Of a DNA stretch of 64,000 nt, positions 9,210-18,370 are shown piece by piece. Under the pieces are notes generated by a model. It was not told where the DNA came from. It did not search any database and saw only the letters and a list, made by a program, of their open reading frames with translations. A program made the translations under genes and the position numbers. Position 1 is the stretch's first letter. Each line of letters starts with the position of its first letter. Source of the DNA: Alphaproteobacteria bacterium (lineage in GTDB: Bacteria > Pseudomonadota > Alphaproteobacteria > Sphingomonadales > Kordiimonadaceae); NCBI GenBank assembly GCA_021774695.1, contig JAJFIU010000162.1:62001-126000 (forward strand), in the 5' to 3' direction.

Positions 9210-9300
9210 TCCTACCCTTTCGTGATCATTTGAAAACAATAGATTAGACTTCTCATTTTGTTACTTGGCGTATAGAAGCGGGACTGTAAAGGCAGAAGTC

Positions 9301-9328
9301 TTAGCAAAATGCGCTGTGAAACTATAAT
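9301..9328 (+). promoter_or_regulatory. Candidate sigma-70 promoter for tsaD
   Basis: TTAGCA at 9301-9306 and a perfect TATAAT at 9323-9328, separated by 16 bases, in the region between divergent hemC and tsaD. The start site would lie near 9335, about 47 bases before the tsaD ATG. The -10 is consensus and the -35 is weak. Confidence 0.5.
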
Positions 9329-9381
9329 CAGGCTCGGTAATGAGTCCGCAAACCTAACCATAGAGTGCGTTATAGATCAAA

Positions 9382-10506
9382 ATGATGGCAGACAATTCCA
9401 ATAATAATGGCAAAAAAATTGCAAATCTGCTCGTGATGGGAATTGAGACCAGCTGCGATGAAACCGCTGTTGCTATTGTTGATAGCGAAAAAAACATTCT
9501 GGCCCACTCGGTTCTGTCTCAAATCGGTGATCATGCGGAATACGGCGGCGTCGTTCCTGAAATTGCTGCGCGCCAGCATATTTCAAATCTTGATCATCTG
9601 ATCCGTCGCACCATTGAACAGGCGGGCGTGTCGATCAGTGATCTCAGCGCTGTTGCTGCAACAACCGGCCCCGGCCTAGTGGGCGGCCTTATGGTAGGCG
9701 TAATGACCGCCAAAGCCATTGCTGCGGCAGCAGGCAAGCCATTTGTCGCGGTTAATCACCTTGAAGGGCATGCACTGACTGTACGTTTAGTCGAAGATAT
9801 CGAGTTTCCTTATCTACTGTTGCTGATGTCCGGCGGGCATTGCCAGTTGCTCGCGGCGTACGGTGTCGGCGATTACCAAAGGCTAGGTAGCACCATCGAC
9901 GACGCAGCAGGTGAGGCCTTCGATAAAACTGCAAAGCTTTTGGGGCTCGGGTATCCCGGCGGACCAGCGGTAGAATTGGCCGCTCGGGAGGGTGATCCGT
10001 CCCGGTTCCAACTGCCAACGCCGATGAAAGGGCGCGCGGGCTGTGATTTTTCCTTTTCTGGGCTTAAAACAGCCGTACGGCGGATCGCAGAAGCCTGCGC
10101 CAGCGAGCGCGGCGCGTTGTACCCCGATGATCGCAACGATATTTGCGCCGCATTCCAAAAAGCAATGGGTATCTGCATTCAGGACCGGCTGCAAAACGCG
10201 ATTGATCTGTTCCGCGAAAAGGCGGGTACGGCCACATTGCCGCTGGTGGTCGCTGGCGGGGTCGCAGCCAATCAATATTTGCGCGATTGTACCCAGACCA
10301 CAGCGCACAATAACAGAATGACCTTCCACGCCCCGCCGCTTGAGCTGTGTACTGATAACGGTGCTATGATCGCATGGGCTGGGTTGGAGAGGTTTGTTCG
10401 CAACCCTGATATTGACGACCGAAGTATAGCCCCGCGACCCCGGTGGCCGCTGGACACCAGTGCAGCGCCAAAGATGGGAAGCGGCCGCAAGGGGCCCAAA
10501 GCATAA
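9382..10506 (+). CDS. tsaD: TsaD, tRNA N6-threonylcarbamoyladenosine transferase
   Basis: A 374-residue Kae1/TsaD-family enzyme that transfers the threonylcarbamoyl group to A37 of ANN-decoding tRNAs, with TsaB and TsaE encoded elsewhere. ASKHA-fold motifs are clear: GIETSCDETAVA near the N-terminus, TGPGLVGGLMVG, and the metal-binding HLEGH (H126 and H130), plus MSGGHCQL and VVAGGVAAN. ATG codons at 9382 and 9385 are both possible starts; no strong ribosome site precedes either. It heads a plus-strand group with gpsA, YciI and EVE genes. The C-terminal ~20 residues are basic and not family-like. Confidence 0.96.
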   Translation: MMADNSNNNGKKIANLLVMGIETSCDETAVAIVDSEKNILAHSVLSQIGDHAEYGGVVPEIAARQHISNLDHLIRRTIEQAGVSISDLSAVAATTGPGLVGGLMVGVMTAKAIAAAAGKPFVAVNHLEGHALTVRLVEDIEFPYLLLLMSGGHCQLLAAYGVGDYQRLGSTIDDAAGEAFDKTAKLLGLGYPGGPAVELAAREGDPSRFQLPTPMKGRAGCDFSFSGLKTAVRRIAEACASERGALYPDDRNDICAAFQKAMGICIQDRLQNAIDLFREKAGTATLPLVVAGGVAANQYLRDCTQTTAHNNRMTFHAPPLELCTDNGAMIAWAGLERFVRNPDIDDRSIAPRPRWPLDTSAAPKMGSGRKGPKA

Positions 10507-10558
10507 GACACTTGCAGTCGGCGGGTAGCATTGGCACAATTAGGGTTATGGAGGACCA

Positions 10559-11557
10559 GTGATTTTGGATAAAATAGGTATATTGGGAGGCGGTGCCTGG
10601 GGCACAGCGATTGCAGCGGTTGCGGCGCAGGCTGGCCGCGACACATTGTTGTGGGCGCGCGAACCAGACGTGGTTAATGCAGTTAACAGCCACCATGAAA
10701 ACAGCATGTTTTTGCCTGGAATCACCCTGGACCCAAAACTCAAAGCAACCAATAGACTTTCAGACATGGCGGACCGCGACGCGGTTCTAATGGTGACACC
10801 TGCCCAGTACACGAGGGCAATGGCCAAAGACCTCGCCAGTCACGTCCGGCCAGATGTTCCGCTGATCATTTGCTCCAAAGGTATTGAAGTTTCAACCGGA
10901 GACCTGCTCAGCACTGTGCTGGGTGAAGCAGCACCCGGACACCCGGTTTGTGTTCTTTCCGGGCCAACATTTGCCGGTGAAGTCGCGCGCGGATTGCCCT
11001 GCGCCGTTACCTTGGCAGTGGAAGACCAAAAGCTTGGACAGCAGCTAGTTGCCGCATTGGGTCTACCCACATTTCGCCCCTACCTCAGTAGCGATATTGT
11101 TGGTGCCCAAATCGGCGGAGCAATTAAAAATGTTCTGGCAATAGCAACCGGCGTCGCCGCAGGCCTCGGGACCGGTGAAAATGCCCGCGCCGCCGTGATC
11201 ACACGCGGACTGGCGGAAATTGTTCGCTTCGGCAACCTGTACGGCGCACAGCGAGAAACATTGATGGGTCTCTCGGGTCTTGGTGACCTTATTTTAACCT
11301 GTTCCAGTACACAGTCTCGTAACATGTCACTGGGCAAAGCAATCGGCGAAGGTAAAACTTTGGCTGAAATAATGGCCGAGAGAAACTCGGTCGCCGAAGG
11401 AGCACACACGGTTGACATCGTGTATAAGATTGCCCAGGAAAAAAAGCTGGATATGCCGATTACCAATGCCGTTTACCGCATACTGAAGGAAGGACGGCCG
11501 GCAAAGGAAGTGATGGACATTTTACTCGCCCGTCCGTTTACCGGCGAAACCGTATAG
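10559..11557 (+). CDS. gpsA: Glycerol-3-phosphate dehydrogenase GpsA
   Basis: A 332-residue NAD(P)-dependent enzyme that reduces dihydroxyacetone phosphate to sn-glycerol 3-phosphate for phospholipid synthesis. The Rossmann motif GILGGGAWGTAIA is at the N-terminus, with SGPTFAGEVA and the catalytic-domain motifs IGGAIKNVLAIATGVA and GLSGLGDLILTC. It starts with GTG at 10559, preceded by GGAGG at 10550-10554. tsaD-gpsA adjacency is common in this class. The product is cytoplasmic. Confidence 0.97.
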   Translation: MILDKIGILGGGAWGTAIAAVAAQAGRDTLLWAREPDVVNAVNSHHENSMFLPGITLDPKLKATNRLSDMADRDAVLMVTPAQYTRAMAKDLASHVRPDVPLIICSKGIEVSTGDLLSTVLGEAAPGHPVCVLSGPTFAGEVARGLPCAVTLAVEDQKLGQQLVAALGLPTFRPYLSSDIVGAQIGGAIKNVLAIATGVAAGLGTGENARAAVITRGLAEIVRFGNLYGAQRETLMGLSGLGDLILTCSSTQSRNMSLGKAIGEGKTLAEIMAERNSVAEGAHTVDIVYKIAQEKKLDMPITNAVYRILKEGRPAKEVMDILLARPFTGETV

Positions 11558-11566
11558 GAGACCACC

Positions 11567-11866
11567 ATGCTGTTTGCGATATTATGTTTCGACAAGCCTA
11601 ACGGCTTAAACGTTCGGCAAGCCACTCGGCCACTGCATCTGGAATATCTCGCTGACGCCGGTGACCGGGTTAAGCTGGCGGGACCCATGATGGGGCCGGG
11701 TGAAGATGGCGCACCGATCGGCAGTATGATTGTTATCGATGCTGCCAGCGAGGCGGCGGTTCAGCTTTTCGCCAGCAACGACCCTTATGCAACAGCCGGC
11801 TTGTTCGAACGGGTTGAAATTCACCCCTGGGTTCGGGGGATGGGCGCTTGGGGCGCTGACGCTTAA
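11567..11866 (+). CDS. YciI-family protein
   Basis: A 99-residue ferredoxin-like alpha/beta protein with the YciI features: N-terminal MLFAILCFDKP, the R-x2-HLEYL histidine segment (RPLHLEYLADAG), AGPM and the ASNDPYATAGLF segment with conserved D and P. Family members are suspected dimeric enzymes, but the reaction is not established. It starts nine bases after gpsA, with an AGGAG site (TAGGAGACCACC), so it is cotranscribed. The EVE-domain gene follows 24 bases on. Confidence 0.9.
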   Translation: MLFAILCFDKPNGLNVRQATRPLHLEYLADAGDRVKLAGPMMGPGEDGAPIGSMIVIDAASEAAVQLFASNDPYATAGLFERVEIHPWVRGMGAWGADA

Positions 11867-11890
11867 GAGAAGGCCACAGGAGACACGAGC

Positions 11891-12298
11891 ATGGCACACT
11901 GGCTGGTTAAATCAGAACCTCACACCTGGTCATGGCAGGATCAGCTGGATGTGGACAAGGAACCCTGGGACGGCGTACGAAATTTTCAGGCCCAAAAAAA
12001 CATGCGGTCCATGGCAGTGGGCGACACGGTCTTATTTTACCATTCAGGCAAAGAGAGGGCCGTAGTTGGCTTGTGCCGCGTGGCAGTGGCCCCTTACCCC
12101 GACCCGGACGATGATAGCGGGCGCTTTTGTCTAGTAGACCTAAGCGCTGTGAAGTCTGCAACAATGCCTGCAACACTGGCCAACATCAAGGCAACGCCTG
12201 CGCTTGAAAACATCGCCCTCGTTCGACAGTCCAGGCTTTCGGTCATGCCCATTGATGCCCATGCTTTCGGTATAATCTGCGATATGGCAGGGCTTTGA
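11891..12298 (+). CDS. EVE domain protein (PUA-like)
   Basis: A 135-residue single-domain protein with the EVE hallmarks WLVKSEPHTWSW and WDGVRNFQA near the N-terminus, and MAVGDTVLFYHSG in the middle. EVE domains have a PUA-like fold and bind modified bases in RNA or DNA. Stand-alone EVE genes next to gpsA and YciI genes are a common housekeeping arrangement in alphaproteobacteria, so it is not by itself a defence gene. The stop TGA overlaps the TTG start of the next gene. Confidence 0.92.
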   Translation: MAHWLVKSEPHTWSWQDQLDVDKEPWDGVRNFQAQKNMRSMAVGDTVLFYHSGKERAVVGLCRVAVAPYPDPDDDSGRFCLVDLSAVKSATMPATLANIKATPALENIALVRQSRLSVMPIDAHAFGIICDMAGL

Positions 12299-12681
12299 AG
12301 AACAGCGCGCCCAGTCCGTTGTCACTCGCTGATCTGGAGGGCACGCCGCCGACCGGAACGCTGCTTTTTAATGTTGCTGACTTGCCGGACCACGGCGGCA
12401 AAGAAATTATTTTCGCCGAGGGTCGCTTGCGAACAAGTATATTTGTTCAAAAAACTGACGATGCTATCGCGGTTTTTTTGAACCACTGTCCGCACGCAGG
12501 AACGCCGCTCAATATGCTCGGTGACAGGTTTCTTGATATAAGGGGCAAAAATATTCTTTGCCGTACCCACGGTGCCACTTTTGATCGCATAAGCGGCGAG
12601 TGTATCGCAGGCCCCTGCAAAGGCCGCTACCTGACACCCATCGCATGCCGAATAGAAAACGGCGCGGTTATTAGCCTTTAA
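12295..12681 (+). CDS. Rieske-type [2Fe-2S] ferredoxin-like protein
   Basis: A 128-residue protein with a Rieske cluster site: C65-x-H67 (CPHAGTPLN) and C89-x2-H92 (CRTHGATFD), followed by GECIAGPCKG. It lacks a membrane anchor or an oxygenase domain, so it resembles soluble Rieske ferredoxins, possibly an electron carrier. It begins with TTG at 12295, overlapping the EVE stop; no ATG fits. Last gene of the tsaD group. The partner redox enzyme is unknown. Confidence 0.88.
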   Translation: MKNSAPSPLSLADLEGTPPTGTLLFNVADLPDHGGKEIIFAEGRLRTSIFVQKTDDAIAVFLNHCPHAGTPLNMLGDRFLDIRGKNILCRTHGATFDRISGECIAGPCKGRYLTPIACRIENGAVISL

Positions 12682-12702
12682 AAATATTCCGTTCACACGG
12701 GC

Positions 12703-13371
12703 TTAGATCAGCACTGTCCCGGTGCGTCGGTTGGTCGGCTCGGGTGCTGCATCAGGATTATCCGGTTCATCAACTGAGACAACAACCCAGTAATTCTGAA
12801 AATTCTGACCCCTAACAACAGATTTCAGCACCATTGAGCGTTCAGCGTCAAAATAAAGCGTATCTGTTTTTTTCCGGGTATTACCGTTCCAACTAAATTC
12901 CCATTCCAGTTGAAGGACAAACGTTCGGCGTGGGCCGTCTTTCAGGTCAACAGTCTTTTCCCCCACCACTTCCACATGGGTATAAAAATCTGCCGATTGG
13001 CCGCGGTCCACATAATACATGGTGCCGGAAACACCTATGGATTTGCCCGGCTTGAGCGGAAACAGGTTTTCCAACTCGCTTTCATCGAAATTGGATTCGT
13101 AGCTCAAACCCTGATCGGTACCACTTACTGGGAAAAAGCCGCGATAAAGATTTACTTCCCTGATAACCTCGCCGCGCAAATCTCGAAACTCAGTGGAGAC
13201 AAGTTTGTCGATCACTTCGGTAACTTCGGCAATCACATCTTGACCGTGCATTTTAATATTGGCTCGAGTGCCAACCAGCGCGCCCGGTGCTGCAGGCACA
13301 CGTTCTACCCCGTCGCAGGCCGCAACAAGAAATAATAACAAAACCGAAAAATATCTCAAATGGCGCGACAC
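12703..13371 (-). CDS. Putative lipoprotein, unknown function
   Basis: A 222-residue protein with a lipoprotein signal: hydrophobic residues 8-18 and a lipobox LVAAC with the acylated cysteine at 19. The mature part is predicted to be beta-rich (alternating strands such as TFVLQLEWEFSWNG and NYWVVVSVDEP). The C-terminus is proline-rich and polar. No family was recognised. It converges with the Rieske gene and is probably monocistronic. Location at the inner or outer membrane is inferred from the lipobox only. Confidence 0.75.
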   Translation of the reverse strand: MSRHLRYFSVLLLFLVAACDGVERVPAAPGALVGTRANIKMHGQDVIAEVTEVIDKLVSTEFRDLRGEVIREVNLYRGFFPVSGTDQGLSYESNFDESELENLFPLKPGKSIGVSGTMYYVDRGQSADFYTHVEVVGEKTVDLKDGPRRTFVLQLEWEFSWNGNTRKKTDTLYFDAERSMVLKSVVRGQNFQNYWVVVSVDEPDNPDAAPEPTNRRTGTVLI

Positions 13372-13464
13372 GTTTTTCCTTCACTGACATTGGCAGGCTT
13401 CACAGCAACGTGCGAAAATAACTTTGTTTTTAACAATTGGGTAAGCCGGTATTGAAAATCAACA

Positions 13465-13986
13465 TCAAGTCGGTTTTTCATACTTAATATGCCTGGGTTT
13501 CATATGTCTGGGTTTCATATACTTGGGTTTCGTTTTTTGAGCATATTGTTCAAGTATTGCCACATTTGTTGCCAGTGTCTTGGATTTCGGCGCAATACGC
13601 AGCCCGCGCCGATAACTTTCTCGCGCTTGGTCCAACTGGCCCAATCCTAAATATACGTTGCCGCGGTTATTAAAAAAGCGCCAATTCGTCGGCGCAATTT
13701 CAATGGCTGCATCGCATTGCAGCATGGCCTCGCTCCATGCCTCTTCTTTAATATTTGCAACACACAAACTATTATGTGCGTTGGCCCGTTGCCGGGATGT
13801 CAGGCTGCTTTTCAGCGCTCTGGACAATGTCTCTTTAGCTTTTTCTATCTCGCCTGATTCTATATATGAATTGCCACGCCTAATTAGGCTAGATGGCTGC
13901 AAAATAATCTCAACCATATCTGCCGATACTGCGTGAGACAGGCCGACAAGCAAACACCCAACAATTATTTTCCGCGCCGTCTTCAC
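13465..13986 (-). CDS. Exported TPR-repeat protein with a basic repeat tail
   Basis: A 173-residue product read from a GTG at 13986 that is preceded by CAGGA, giving a good signal peptide (VKTARKIIVGCLLVGLSHAVSA). The frame is open to 14061, but that would place 25 residues before the signal. Two or three TPR units follow; NWRFFNNRGNVYLGLGQLDQ is diagnostic. The last ~20 residues are a short repeat rich in K, P, R and H (KPRHM, KPRHI). Such proteins usually serve as periplasmic scaffolds; no partner is evident. Confidence 0.72.
   Translation of the reverse strand: MKTARKIIVGCLLVGLSHAVSADMVEIILQPSSLIRRGNSYIESGEIEKAKETLSRALKSSLTSRQRANAHNSLCVANIKEEAWSEAMLQCDAAIEIAPTNWRFFNNRGNVYLGLGQLDQARESYRRGLRIAPKSKTLATNVAILEQYAQKTKPKYMKPRHMKPRHIKYEKPT
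13489..13533. repeat. Three 15-bp tandem repeats in the TPR gene 3' end
   Basis: Three consecutive 15-bp units (13489-13503, 13504-13518, 13519-13533) of the form ATGTCTGGGTTTCAT, with a few substitutions. They encode the 5-residue K-P-R-H-x repeats at the C-terminus of the TPR protein on the minus strand. The length is a multiple of three, so copy-number changes would keep the frame. Confidence 0.85.
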
Positions 13987-14121
13987 TATTTTTCCTGCAT
14001 TCGCTGTTTCAAGCTCGATCAGTAACTCGTCTAGTATAACCGATGCGGCGTGCTTAGGCAAAAACGCAACCCAGCCAGAACCAACGCTCGTTACCCTATA
14101 ACAGATAACAAAGCAGCGATA

Positions 14122-14646
14122 CTAAACTATCGTTTTGTCTTTTGGCTTGAAAAAATCAACTAGGCAACCTGTCCCCACGCCGATGTTTTTAAAGCTATCT
14201 ATATCAAAGCTAAGTTCGGCAAACGCAGCTGTCGGCATCTTGCGAGCAACACGTGCCAACGTGCCTTCAGACTTTTCCCTGCCAGTTAACCCCATAACGA
14301 CGTCCTGGAACCCGGGATTGTGGCCAACCAGAAAAAGGCTGTCAGCGGCGTCCGGTTGCTGTCTGATAAGACCCAGAATACTATCGGCGCTGGCCCCGTA
14401 TAGTTTTGGTTCAAGCGTGATCGGCCACCTGCAGTCTGCAGCTAACATCACGGCATCCAGAGTTTCCCTGGCCCGCACTGCACTTGAACATAAAACCCGG
14501 TCGGGACTGAAACCACGCTTACGCAGCAGTTGGCCTGTCTTTTCACAAGCGCGGCGGCCCCGAGCATTAAGCGGCCGCTCGTGATCCGAGAGGTCAAAAT
14601 TGTTCCAATCGGATTTAGCGTGCCTTAGAAAATACAATGTCTTCAT
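14122..14646 (-). CDS. SixA-like histidine phosphatase
   Basis: A 174-residue member of the histidine phosphatase (phosphoglycerate mutase-like) superfamily. The catalytic RHAKSDW (R8, H9) is at the N-terminus, ERPLNARGRRA follows, SSAVRARET is in the middle and the second histidine is in VGHNPG. The short length and lack of an inserted lid fit the SixA branch, which removes phosphate from phosphohistidine proteins, although the substrate here is unknown. It lies downstream of a GST gene on the same strand. Confidence 0.88.
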   Translation of the reverse strand: MKTLYFLRHAKSDWNNFDLSDHERPLNARGRRACEKTGQLLRKRGFSPDRVLCSSAVRARETLDAVMLAADCRWPITLEPKLYGASADSILGLIRQQPDAADSLFLVGHNPGFQDVVMGLTGREKSEGTLARVARKMPTAAFAELSFDIDSFKNIGVGTGCLVDFFKPKDKTIV

Positions 14647-14655
14647 ATCATTTCC

Positions 14656-14671
14656 AAAAAACCGGTTTTTT
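14656..14671. other. 16-bp perfect palindrome between GST and phosphatase genes
   Basis: AAAAAACCGGTTTTTT lies in the 50-base gap upstream of the SixA-like gene. Next to it at about 14674-14687 is a short GC hairpin (CCGCAGGGATGCGG). It could be an operator or a weak terminator of the upstream GST gene; the stem is mostly A-T and the loop short, so the role is undecided. Confidence 0.4.
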
Positions 14672-14696
14672 ACCGCCGCAGGGATGCGGTCAAAAT

Positions 14697-15362
14697 TCAG
14701 CGCTGAACCATTTTTTGCCCTGCTTTTACGGTGCTGTCACCGTCGATGGCGCGCGGCGGTTGCAATAGGCCCCGTTGCACTGCAGGGCGTGCGGCTATCT
14801 CCGCATGCCAGGCTTGCAGTGCATCAAGTCCGTCCAGCGAAACGCCAGCCCAATCGTGGCTTCTAACCCAGGTCCAATTGGCAATGTCAGCTATACTATA
14901 GTCATTTCCTGCCAAATATCTGCTTTCACCGAGACGACGGTTGAGCACGCCGTACAAGCGCCTTGTTTCATTTTGATAACGACTAACCACACTCTCAATT
15001 TTCTCTGGGAAATACCGAAAAAAAACATGGGCTTGTCCCTGCATGGGCCCCAAGCCGCCCATCTGAAACATAAGCCACTGGATGGTGATCGATTTCTCTT
15101 TGGGGGCCGACGGTATTAGCCGTCCGGTCTTTTCCGCCAGGTAGGTCAATATCGCACCCGACTCGAAAACCGCGAAGTCGTCCGTACCGTGATCAATGAT
15201 AACAGGGATTCGGCCATTGGGGTTAAGGTCCAAAAACCAATTCTGTTTTTGCTCACCTGCCCCGAGGTCTATGGGTTTCAGCTTATATTCAAGGCCCAGT
15301 TCTTCCAGCGCAATAGACGCTTTGTAACCGTTTGGTGTTGCGGCAGAATAAAGCGTTATCAT
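14697..15362 (-). CDS. Glutathione S-transferase, YfcG/Nu-like
   Basis: A 221-residue protein with an N-terminal thioredoxin-fold domain ([20 protein letters not shown]) and an all-helical C-terminal domain with the [10 protein letters not shown] segment. The glutathione-contacting motifs [11 protein letters not shown] and [13 protein letters not shown] are present. The TPNGYK start and the helix [17 protein letters not shown] match the Nu-class/YfcG group, which often has disulfide-bond reductase activity. Substrate unknown. Lies between acs and the SixA-like gene on the minus strand. Confidence 0.92.
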   Translation of the reverse strand: MITLYSAATPNGYKASIALEELGLEYKLKPIDLGAGEQKQNWFLDLNPNGRIPVIIDHGTDDFAVFESGAILTYLAEKTGRLIPSAPKEKSITIQWLMFQMGGLGPMQGQAHVFFRYFPEKIESVVSRYQNETRRLYGVLNRRLGESRYLAGNDYSIADIANWTWVRSHDWAGVSLDGLDALQAWHAEIAARPAVQRGLLQPPRAIDGDSTVKAGQKMVQR

Positions 15363-15376
15363 TTCAGGCCTACTCT

Positions 15377-17314
15377 TCAGCGGTTCACTCGGTTCTCTAT
15401 CAGATCATCCACAACTGCTGGCTCAGCCAGCGTAGACGTATCTCCTAGGTTACCGAATTCATTTTCGGCTATCTTTCGCAAAATCCGGCGCATGATTTTG
15501 CCAGATCTGGTTTTTGGCAAGCTGGGGGTAAACTGGATAAGGTCCGGCGTGGCAACAGGGCCTATCTCTTTTCTAACCCATTGCACCAGAGCTTTTCTCA
15601 GCGCCTCGTCCGGCTCTACACCAAGCGGCGAGGTTACAAAGGCATATATGCCCTGCCCTTTAATGTCATGAGGATAACCCACAACCGCTGCTTCACTTAC
15701 ATCCGGATGAGCATCAAGCGCGGATTCGATTTCTGCAGTGCCAATCCGGTGACCGGACACGTTAATCACATCATCAACCCGGCCAGTTATCCAATAATAA
15801 CCGTCGTTGTCACGGCGGCAGCCATCACCGGTGAAATACAAGCCCTTGTAGGTGGAGAAATACGTTTGAATGAAGCGATCATGATCACCGTAAAGCGTGC
15901 GCATCTGGCCGGGCCAGCTGTCGGTTATGACCAGATTACCGGAGGTTGCCCCCTCAAGAAAATTACCGTCGCCGTCAACCAGTGCTGGTTGAACACCGAA
16001 AAACGGCTTTGTGGCCGACCCCGGCTTCAGCGCTGTCGCACCGGGCAGCGGCGAAATCATCACACCGCCAGTTTCGGTTTGCCACCAGGTATCAACAATC
16101 GGGCAGCGTTCCTCGCCGACAACCCGGTGATACCAGAGCCAGGCTTCCGGGTTAATAGGTTCGCCGACAGACCCAAGCAAACGAATTGAAGACCGGTCAT
16201 ATTTTTTGACAGGTTCGTCGCCCATCCGCATCAACGCTCTGATCGCTGTAGGTGCTGTATAAAAAATATTCACTTTATGCTTCTCGCATACCTGCCAAAA
16301 CCGGCTTGCATCCGGATATGTTGGTACACCCTCAAACACCACAGATGTCGCCCCGTTGGCCAGCGGGCCATAGACGATATAGCTGTGCCCGGTCACCCAG
16401 CCCACATCAGCGGTACACCAGTAAACTTCACCCTGCTTGTAATCGAACACATATTCGTGGGTCATCGATGCCCAAACCATATAGCCACCGGTGGTATGCA
16501 ACACACCTTTTGGCTGGCCGGTAGAGCCAGAAGTATAGAGAATGAACAGCGGGTCTTCGGCGTTCATTTCTTCCGGTGCGCAGTCAGTTGGCTGGTCAGC
16601 CACCAGATCATGGTACCAAACATCGCGGTCCGCAAACCAATCGGTTTTGCCGCCCGTGCGTTTCAGCACCACCACGGTGTCCACATCGGGGCAGCGTTCG
16701 AGGGCCGCATCTACATTGGCCTTGAGCGGGATCGGTTTAGCGCCCCGCAGGCCTTCATCAGCAGTGATCACATGGGTAGAGCGACAGTCCAGGATACGCC
16801 CGGCAAGCGCCTCCGGCGAAAATCCGCCAAATACAACGCTATGAACTGCGCCCACGCGAGCGCAAGCCAGCATGGCATAAACCGCCTCTGGCACCATCGG
16901 CATATAGATGGTTACCCGGTCGCCTTTTTTAACACCGCGCGCGCGCAGACCGCCAGCCAGGCGACACACATTGTCATATAAATCCTGATAGGTGATAGTT
17001 TCGGAGACGTTGGGGTCATCACCCTCCCAAATCAAAGCTGTGTCCTGCGCCTTTTCAGGCAGATGTCGATCAATGCAATTTACGCTGGCATTCAGGGTGC
17101 CGTCTTCGAACCAGCGAATGCTAACATCACCATCAAAACTGGTGTTTTTGACCTTTGTAAATGGTTTTATCCAATCAATCCTGGCGCCGTGCTCGCGCCA
17201 AAACATGTCAGGGTCAGCGACGGAATTGGCGTATAATTCCTGATATTGAGCGTTGTTACACAACGTGTCGCTAGCGGCGCTGTCCGGCACCGGAAATATA
17301 AGGTCTTCAGTCAT
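15377..17314 (-). CDS. acs: Acetyl-CoA synthetase Acs
   Basis: A 645-residue AMP-forming enzyme that converts acetate, ATP and CoA to acetyl-CoA. The adenylation P-loop [12 protein letters not shown], the [11 protein letters not shown] motif and [20 protein letters not shown] are all present. The C-terminal [12 protein letters not shown] contains the catalytic lysine normally controlled by acetylation. Length and motifs match bacterial Acs, not propionyl-CoA synthetase. It starts at an ATG 141 bases from the divergent EamA gene. Confidence 0.97.
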   Translation of the reverse strand: MTEDLIFPVPDSAASDTLCNNAQYQELYANSVADPDMFWREHGARIDWIKPFTKVKNTSFDGDVSIRWFEDGTLNASVNCIDRHLPEKAQDTALIWEGDDPNVSETITYQDLYDNVCRLAGGLRARGVKKGDRVTIYMPMVPEAVYAMLACARVGAVHSVVFGGFSPEALAGRILDCRSTHVITADEGLRGAKPIPLKANVDAALERCPDVDTVVVLKRTGGKTDWFADRDVWYHDLVADQPTDCAPEEMNAEDPLFILYTSGSTGQPKGVLHTTGGYMVWASMTHEYVFDYKQGEVYWCTADVGWVTGHSYIVYGPLANGATSVVFEGVPTYPDASRFWQVCEKHKVNIFYTAPTAIRALMRMGDEPVKKYDRSSIRLLGSVGEPINPEAWLWYHRVVGEERCPIVDTWWQTETGGVMISPLPGATALKPGSATKPFFGVQPALVDGDGNFLEGATSGNLVITDSWPGQMRTLYGDHDRFIQTYFSTYKGLYFTGDGCRRDNDGYYWITGRVDDVINVSGHRIGTAEIESALDAHPDVSEAAVVGYPHDIKGQGIYAFVTSPLGVEPDEALRKALVQWVRKEIGPVATPDLIQFTPSLPKTRSGKIMRRILRKIAENEFGNLGDTSTLAEPAVVDDLIENRVNR

Positions 17315-17455
17315 CGAGCTATCCTATCAGTCAAAGGCTGGGTCAGGCTTTTTACCCAGATGGTATATTTACAAGTTTGGCGCATTTTTCCAACTATTGC
17401 CACAGAGTATCTGACAAGATATCTACAGTCGTCAATCATTCAAAAGGCCACTTAT

Positions 17456-18355
17456 ATGACACCGCGTCCTGCCTCCTGGGGCATTACATCTATTTTGCTG
17501 GGCGGCGTTGCTATCGGCTCTGCCGCTATTTTCATGCGCCTTGCACCGGTTGCACCGTCTGCGGCCGCCTTTTGGCGTATGGCGTTAAGCATCCCGGTGT
17601 TTGTGGTCTTTACCCTCGCTGTGCCCGCCAACAGACAACAGCTGAAAGCAATCAATCAACAACAATTAGTTCAAATGGCTCTGGTTGGATTTTGGTTCGC
17701 TCTTGATTTGTATTTTTGGCACTGGGCCGTCGCCCGCACCACCGTTGCAAACGCAACGTTGTTGGCGAACCTGGCATCGGTTTTCACCGTTGTGGTTGGT
17801 TTTTTCCTGTTTAAGGAAAGTTTTTCAAAACTGTTTTTGGCGGGCCTTGTGCTTGCGGTGGTTGGCGCAGCCACGCTTGTTGGGCAGAATGCAGCATACA
17901 GTCCGCAGTATTTAACCGGGGATTTTCTGGGCCTAGTCACCGCCTGTGCCTTAACCGGCTACATAATAACCGCAGCAAAAGCCCGTACCGTGCTGTCTAC
18001 GACAATATTGATGACAGGGTCCGCGATCGTCAGCGCTGCCCTCCTACTAGCGCCGGCGTTATTGGCAGACGGAGCATTCATACCCGCTAACCTAGAAGGT
18101 TGGCTGCCGCTTGTCGGTTTGGCACTGGTAACGCATGTGTTGGGACAGGGGCTGATTATATACGGCCTCGCGCATATATCAGCGTCTTACGGGTCTATAG
18201 GGCTGCTGATACAGCCTGTTGTTGCGGCCATATTGGCTTGGCTAATTTTCAGCGAAACGCTGGGGCCACTTCATATTGCCGGTGCTGTTATGATACTGGC
18301 CGGCATTGCCGTTTCGCAGCAGCGTCGACGCCGGGACAATGGAATAAATTTATAG
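17456..18355 (+). CDS. EamA/DMT-family membrane transporter
   Basis: A 299-residue integral membrane protein with about ten hydrophobic helices in two EamA repeats, e.g. ITSILLGGVAIGSAAIFMRL and, in the second half, IGLLIQPVVAAILAWLIF. The drug/metabolite transporter family exports amino acids or metabolites; the substrate here is not predictable. The start is ATG at 17456; the frame is open upstream to 17246 but overlaps acs and has no membrane character. Convergent with the methyltransferase gene. Confidence 0.9.
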   Translation: MTPRPASWGITSILLGGVAIGSAAIFMRLAPVAPSAAAFWRMALSIPVFVVFTLAVPANRQQLKAINQQQLVQMALVGFWFALDLYFWHWAVARTTVANATLLANLASVFTVVVGFFLFKESFSKLFLAGLVLAVVGAATLVGQNAAYSPQYLTGDFLGLVTACALTGYIITAAKARTVLSTTILMTGSAIVSAALLLAPALLADGAFIPANLEGWLPLVGLALVTHVLGQGLIIYGLAHISASYGSIGLLIQPVVAAILAWLIFSETLGPLHIAGAVMILAGIAVSQQRRRRDNGINL

Positions 18356-18370
18356 AAATACCCCTGTGAG

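Noticed and set aside
11891-12298. EVE-domain protein as a defence component
   Set aside because: It sits in a conserved housekeeping group (tsaD, gpsA, YciI) without restriction or toxin genes.
15581-16981. Plus-strand frames of 200-234 codons opposite acs
   Set aside because: Acs motifs cover the whole stretch on the minus strand; the plus frames have no start signals or known domains.
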